From the NCBI GenBank assembly GCA_963281155.1, contig CAUJLY010000005.1:1488001-1552000 (forward strand): a stretch of DNA of 64,000 bases, in the 5' to 3' direction. The position numbers and the translations under genes are program-made. Source of the stretch: Rhabditophanes sp. KR3021. Its lineage: Eukaryota; Nematoda; Chromadorea; Rhabditida; Alloionematidae. The notes below the pieces were generated by a model. The model did not search any database and had not been told where the DNA came from. It saw only the letters and a program-made list of their open reading frames with translations. Of the stretch, positions 59,367-64,000 are shown one piece after another. Each line of letters begins with the position of its first letter. Positions within the stretch are counted from its first letter, which is position 1.

Positions 59367-60275
59367 TTTGTAGTATTATTTATTGTCGTTGATCTCGATT
59401 TGTAGTAATTAAATGTATATTTAATGATAGTTTAAAAATTATTGTTTTGATTTTATTTGGATTAAGGGATTTTGAAGATGTTAATATGTTTTTTTGAATA
59501 AAGCGATTTCGGATGGGTTGTCAAATAATACTTCCCTAGAATTGTTTTTCTAAATATTCCATCCGACAAATAATCAGTTAAATGGCTGTAACTCCGACAC
59601 CACCTCTTAATTGTTGATTTTGTGCCTTTATTCAAAATCCTTTCTTTATGCGGATGCTTATCATTTAGTATCCTAGAAATAGACTATTATTTGATAGTAA
59701 ATCCTGGCTTAATGGTGTAGACATTTATTACAATTAACATTACATTAATGTAATTGCATTTTCCTGAAGTGTGTATGAAAATTATTCTTATTTGAAAGCT
59801 GCTTAACTTTTGCACAAGATACGTAGGCTAAGTTTTAAAAAGTGATCTTTAACTTATTTACGAAGGATCTTGCAATTGGAGAAAATTTGTTTCTTTTGCT
59901 AAGGGATCAGCATCAAATATTTTTAAATTTGAAATGATCTAATCTGCACAAAAAGAGATGGAAATAATTAGCTATCGAAAAGTGCTCAAATAAAGATTTT
60001 AAATTCATTAAAGGATATTTTGTTTGCAATATCTTAATTAATTAACATGATTTGAAACGAATATTTTATCAAAAGCCATTTAATTAATAAAATTATGTAA
60101 TGTGTTTTAAAAAATTTAGAGATGACAAAGAAAATATCAAACCATGTTATAATATTTGACCTATGACTCATCATTACACACACAGTCATTACATAACTTA
60201 CATACATATGAGACATTTGTCATTTTAACAGTTGTAACTATTTAAACTTTGTCTTTCCCTACCTTCTGTTTTATT
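59367..60275. other. Gene-free AT-rich DNA
   Basis: No gene seen. Short AT-rich frames only. The right edge should contain the promoter of the 566-residue gene. Confidence 0.55.
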
Positions 60276-61976
60276 ATGGATACATCTAAAATGAATCCAA
60301 TGCAAATTGCCTTATCACAACCGCATATTCTCAAAAAATGTCTATGCAATATTCATAATAGGATAGTTTTAAGCCTGACTGGACCTTTTTATCACAATCT
60401 AATCAATAAGCAAGAGACAAACAAAATCATCGGATGTAACCAATCAACTATCCATTTAAGCATCATACTTAAAGATGACTTACAAATATATCAAAATTTC
60501 CTATTTAATACGAGCTCCAGTGCAAAAGAAATTATTAACTCTATTAATGCACAACACTTTATAGAATGTAAATCAATTTCAATTACCATGAGTTGCACAA
60601 ACTTTTCTGAGAATAATGATCTTAACGTACTAAACGATTTATTTCAAAAATCTTTTCCTTTGTTAAATGAAATGAAAATCATATTTGCGCAGCCTTATAT
60701 TGAACATAATGTTGATTGTGCTGATGAAATGTTAAGAACATTTGAAAATGTAATTAAAACGTTTCCTCTGCGACAAATATCATCAATGAAATTTAACCTA
60801 CATCATTTAAACCAAGCATTGCCATTAATTGAAAACATAAAGCGCTTTGAAGAATACATCACAGAACATTTACCTAATATGAAGGAAATCAAATTGTTAG
60901 TTCCAGTGAAAGATATACATTTTGAATCCAGGAGCATAGAAAAAGTTTCTTTTGATATATTCAAGATTGAATTTGAGATATCATTGTATAATGCAGATGA
61001 TGAAAATACAAGGTATAATGTCGCATTTTTAGAAAGGTTTGAAAAAGTTTTGAATGATATTATTGGGGAGAAAAATAAAAACCAAATCATACTAACAGTG
61101 TATGATCACTATGGAATTCGGATACCCTTTTTTGAGAGGATTTGCAAATTAAATTATATTAATGTTGAATATAACTTGAATGAATACGAATTTTTTAAAC
61201 ATACTCTTGAATGGACACCAAGATCATCGTTTGGTAGTCTAAAAAATCTTATTCTTGATTTTCAACCAACTCCCTCAAGAAGTAATTTTTTAGAAAATGT
61301 AACGGAAATAGTTAACAATTTATCTTATTTAAGCAATTTGAATATCATTGTTCTCCATTTTAATGATATTACAAAAGAAAATATTGGGCAAGCAAAAATA
61401 GATTTATTGGAGAACATAGTATTTGGATTGCCAGAATCAGTTCACACTTTGAAACTCATTAATATTCCCATTATTCTAAATAACGAAAGACTGAGCAAAA
61501 CTCTCCCAAACTTGAAGTTTTTAATGTTAACTACTGTTCTAAATGAATATGGTGATTATGAAGAAAACTACTTTATGGCCTTCCAACAATTACAAGTATT
61601 AAATTTAGGTTGTGTTGGAAAGAAGGAATTTGCATTCCCCCAATATTTACGTGTTCTGTTTGAATTTTGTCTAGTTTCAAATAATGCAGATGGTTACAAT
61701 GGTGTAAATTATCAAGATGATCCGCAATTAAATGAGTTTGGTGAAAAGGATTTGAGAGATTCTGAGGATGATTATAAGTTTTCTGTTGCAGAACATAATA
61801 CATTGCAAGATGAAACATTTAGAAATAAAACGTGTAACTGTGGGACAAAGAGGAGATATTTGAAGAATGTTCAGGTCCAAAATTGGTACCGAAACTCATT
61901 TAAATGCATAAGCTTTGCAACTGTGAATGATTGGGATTTATATTTGAAAACCACTAGAAATGTTTATTCTTATTAA
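60276..61976 (+). CDS. Unrecognised 566-residue protein, possibly F-box/LRR-like
   Basis: A single-exon gene starting MDTSKMNPMQIALSQPHILK. The first 50 residues ('ILKKCLCNIHNRIVLSLTGPFYHNLINK') vaguely recall an F-box helix pair, and the rest contains spaced Leu/Ile/Asn segments such as 'LPNMKEIKLLVP', 'LKNLILDFQPTP', 'LSNLNIIVLHFNDI' and 'LPNLKFLMLTTVLNEYGDY', consistent with irregular leucine-rich repeats. An acidic insert ('EKDLRDSEDDYKFSVAEH') and a Cys-containing basic C-terminus ('NKTCNCGTKRRYLKN') close the protein. No signal peptide or membrane segment. The absence of introns over 1.7 kb and the AT-rich codon use suggest a fast-evolving, lineage-expanded family. Function is not claimed. 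Confidence 0.6.
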   Translation: MDTSKMNPMQIALSQPHILKKCLCNIHNRIVLSLTGPFYHNLINKQETNKIIGCNQSTIHLSIILKDDLQIYQNFLFNTSSSAKEIINSINAQHFIECKSISITMSCTNFSENNDLNVLNDLFQKSFPLLNEMKIIFAQPYIEHNVDCADEMLRTFENVIKTFPLRQISSMKFNLHHLNQALPLIENIKRFEEYITEHLPNMKEIKLLVPVKDIHFESRSIEKVSFDIFKIEFEISLYNADDENTRYNVAFLERFEKVLNDIIGEKNKNQIILTVYDHYGIRIPFFERICKLNYINVEYNLNEYEFFKHTLEWTPRSSFGSLKNLILDFQPTPSRSNFLENVTEIVNNLSYLSNLNIIVLHFNDITKENIGQAKIDLLENIVFGLPESVHTLKLINIPIILNNERLSKTLPNLKFLMLTTVLNEYGDYEENYFMAFQQLQVLNLGCVGKKEFAFPQYLRVLFEFCLVSNNADGYNGVNYQDDPQLNEFGEKDLRDSEDDYKFSVAEHNTLQDETFRNKTCNCGTKRRYLKNVQVQNWYRNSFKCISFATVNDWDLYLKTTRNVYSY

Positions 61977-62096
61977 GTAATCATAAAGATATAACATAAT
62001 TACAAAGATCAATTTATATAGCAGATACAAAATCAGTCATTATTTGAGTTTCATAAAGTTTCTTATCTATGTCATGACTGAGGGTCAGAAGGGAGA

Positions 62097-62713
62097 GTGA
62101 CATCAGCAATAAGTTCACTCAACCCAACATCGCGAATCTGGCAGGATGACATCTGTATCTCACATGATGATCTAAATCAACACATTGAAGAGTTGAGGAA
62201 GATACTGAAATTATTGGAGTATGAAGGATTAACTAAGAAGAGTATGTGTAAGGTACAAGCAAAGAGGATTGCCAGATAGAGACTGGATATGTTACCATAT
62301 GATTTCAAAGTTGTTTTGGCTAGTTCGGCTAAAATGGGAGCAGATTGTTTAAGTCGAATGATGAGTGAAGAAAGGATGAAACAACAGGATGAGGAAATTA
62401 TTGTAGCTAGATTGAAAGAGATTAAAGGTGAAAGTGATGGTATTCCTAATCTTTTGGACATCAAATATGGCAGTCTCCAGATACCATGGTGAGAGAATTA
62501 AAGAAACGTTTAAATGTTGGTGGATGGCCCAAGGAATATGATACTGAACTGAAACATTTGAGGAAATACAGAGACAAAAATGAAGAGGAAGATGGAATGA
62601 TCTATGTTGATGAAAGAATCTATGTGCAGAGAAGTTCAAGACAGAGATTACTGAAGGAGAAACATTCTGGTCATTCTGGAATCAACTATAATATACAAGC
62701 TCATTATTTATGA
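62097..62713 (+). mobile_element. Decayed Ty3/gypsy-type retrotransposon fragment
   Basis: Three adjoining, broken pieces of a gypsy-like pol. First, 62130-62276 has the reverse-transcriptase active-site motif and what follows it ('WQDDICISHDDLNQHIEELR', then 'LKLLEYEGLT'). After an in-frame TAG (62277), 'MLPYDFKVVLASSAKMGADC' and 'LSRMM' match the end of gypsy RNase H (LPYDF...ADALSR), so most of RT-RNase H between them is deleted. After a second frame change near 62490, 'DERIYVQRSSRQRLLKEKHS' and 'GHSGI' match the start of the integrase zinc-binding domain. No LTRs, gag or rest of integrase are seen. The element is dead. Confidence 0.8.
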
Positions 62714-64000
62714 TGTGATAATTTAATTTACAAAGTTTCGACTTTAAAAACAAATAGTTAATTCTACTTATTTAATAAATTATTCCATTTGTACTCGTGT
62801 AATTAAATAAGAATTAATTTTTCTTCATTTATCTTTAAATAAATTACAATTCCTTTGGAACAATTATTTTAATGAAATGTTTTTGCATCTTGTAGTATTT
62901 ATTAGATGATAAATTAACATGAGGATTCTGAAAATAATTAGCATGTTTTCAAGGCAGAAATATTATTTGACATAAAAATTGTCCAGCACTTTATCAGCCA
63001 TTTTCTTTGTTTAATTTAAAAATGCTTTTGTCGTAACATTTAGTTTTAATAAGTTATTTGATATCAGAATGTCAGGCTGATTCTAAGTATTAAAAAATAA
63101 ATCACATTTAATAAGTTTCAAAAGAATAACTTCCGTTAAATCGTTTTTTAACCACCAAAATTCATTCTTCTAATACATAAGTCAGCCAATTTAAAATATC
63201 AAAAATGTGTCTATCACATTCCATTCATAATTAGTGACTCAAAAATATTAAAAACGTGGTAACAACTTGCTTTCAACAGTCAAACAAGAAATTTTCAACC
63301 TTGATATTTCAAAGTGACTAGATCACAACTCATTCCCAAAAATGACGTAATAATTAACTGTAAATTACAACACAAATCCTATTTGGATATATTGCATTAA
63401 AGATTAATCTAAGTAATTTATAAATATTTACATTGATCCATCTGTAGACCAAAAAATATACTACACAAATATTTACAAGATGTCCAAACTTCTTTATTAA
63501 TAATATTTCTTTGTGTTCTGTTCTAGTGATTTATAATCTTTTGATGTCTTGGTTTTTAATAGTTCAGACAATTAATCTCTGGTGATGGTCGGTGTGGTTA
63601 TTTATAGTCAGTCTAGCTGCTATTAATAACAACTTTAATTTAACTGTTTTTACAATACGTCAACGCTCATTAACAAAGCAAAGTACATATCTATATAAAA
63701 CAATTTACCTGATCATAAGAATGGTCTTTTATTTAAGAAACAGAAACCATTATGCACCATGTGAATAGCCTGTAATTTATACAACAATATTTGTTCCCTT
63801 TATTTGTTGACAACAATTGGAGGCACTGAATGCGACCAAATTAATCAACAAAAGTACAAATATTGCTCAACATTATTTAAGCTGATAATCTTCCGTTCAT
63901 TTAACATGAAATGCCTTTTTTATGCACATAGGTCGTCCCTCTCAAACATTATTTCATACTATTTTAAAAGTATAATGCCAATGTGTTTTTTGTATTCTAT
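62714..64000. other. Gene-free AT-rich right flank
   Basis: No supportable gene, RNA gene, LTR or repeat recognised. If an LTR of the gypsy fragment ever lay here it is no longer visible by eye. Confidence 0.55.

Overview
The window is nuclear DNA of a nematode, probably a free-living or parasitic chromadorean. Evidence: a major sperm protein (MSP) domain gene, an OSM-9/OCR-type TRPV channel, a KLP-12/KIF21-type kinesin, a LEM-4/ANKLE2-like protein, a nematode-style serpentine receptor, short AT-rich GT-AG introns, and splice-acceptor-like TTTCAG/TTTTAG motifs next to many start codons (possible spliced-leader sites). Base composition is AT-rich, and gene-free DNA is very AT-rich.

Layout. 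0.9-9 kb: housekeeping genes (mitoribosomal bS21m, an SLC22-like transporter, Mediator MED20, mitochondrial ClpP, nucleolar EBP2). 9.5-20.6 kb: a broken small myristoylation-motif ORF, a chemoreceptor, an MSP-domain protein, the ANKLE2/LEM-4 homologue and a 1416-residue kinesin with C-terminal WD40 repeats. 20.8-28.8 kb: seven small or low-complexity secreted proteins, all on the minus strand (GY-rich, Cys-rich, His-rich, NGY-repeat, Gly-rich, a 42-residue-repeat Gln-rich protein, GGYG-rich). Most have a TATA-like box 35-70 bp before the ATG. 29-47 kb: a TRPV channel, a ZFYVE19-like FYVE protein, the oligosaccharyltransferase subunit STT3, a likely two-gene operon (mL49, bS18m), a duplicated-domain secreted gene carrying three frameshifts, a Gly-rich secreted peptide and mitochondrial HSP70 (hsp-6) with a heat-shock element and TATA box. 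47.5-64 kb: a tandem-repeat galectin, a small tail-anchored ORF, two related peptide-type GPCRs separated by about 4.8 kb of gene-free DNA, an unrecognised 566-residue protein and a decayed Ty3/gypsy-type fragment.

Most novel observation: two neighbouring tiny secreted peptides (21522-21695, shorter than the usual ORF cutoff, and 21783-21995) end in a shared 18-residue module, C-x-[YF]-[ND]-W-[ML]-x-R-x6-N-R-P-C. The other distinctive gene is a Gln-rich secreted precursor with dozens of R-x-x-R sites at about 20-residue spacing.

Caveat: at least six otherwise well-formed genes are interrupted by one-base length changes, mostly in homopolymers. This looks more like uncorrected consensus error than a burst of pseudogenes, but reads would be needed to tell. 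All exon structures here are my own reading of GT-AG sites and protein continuity.
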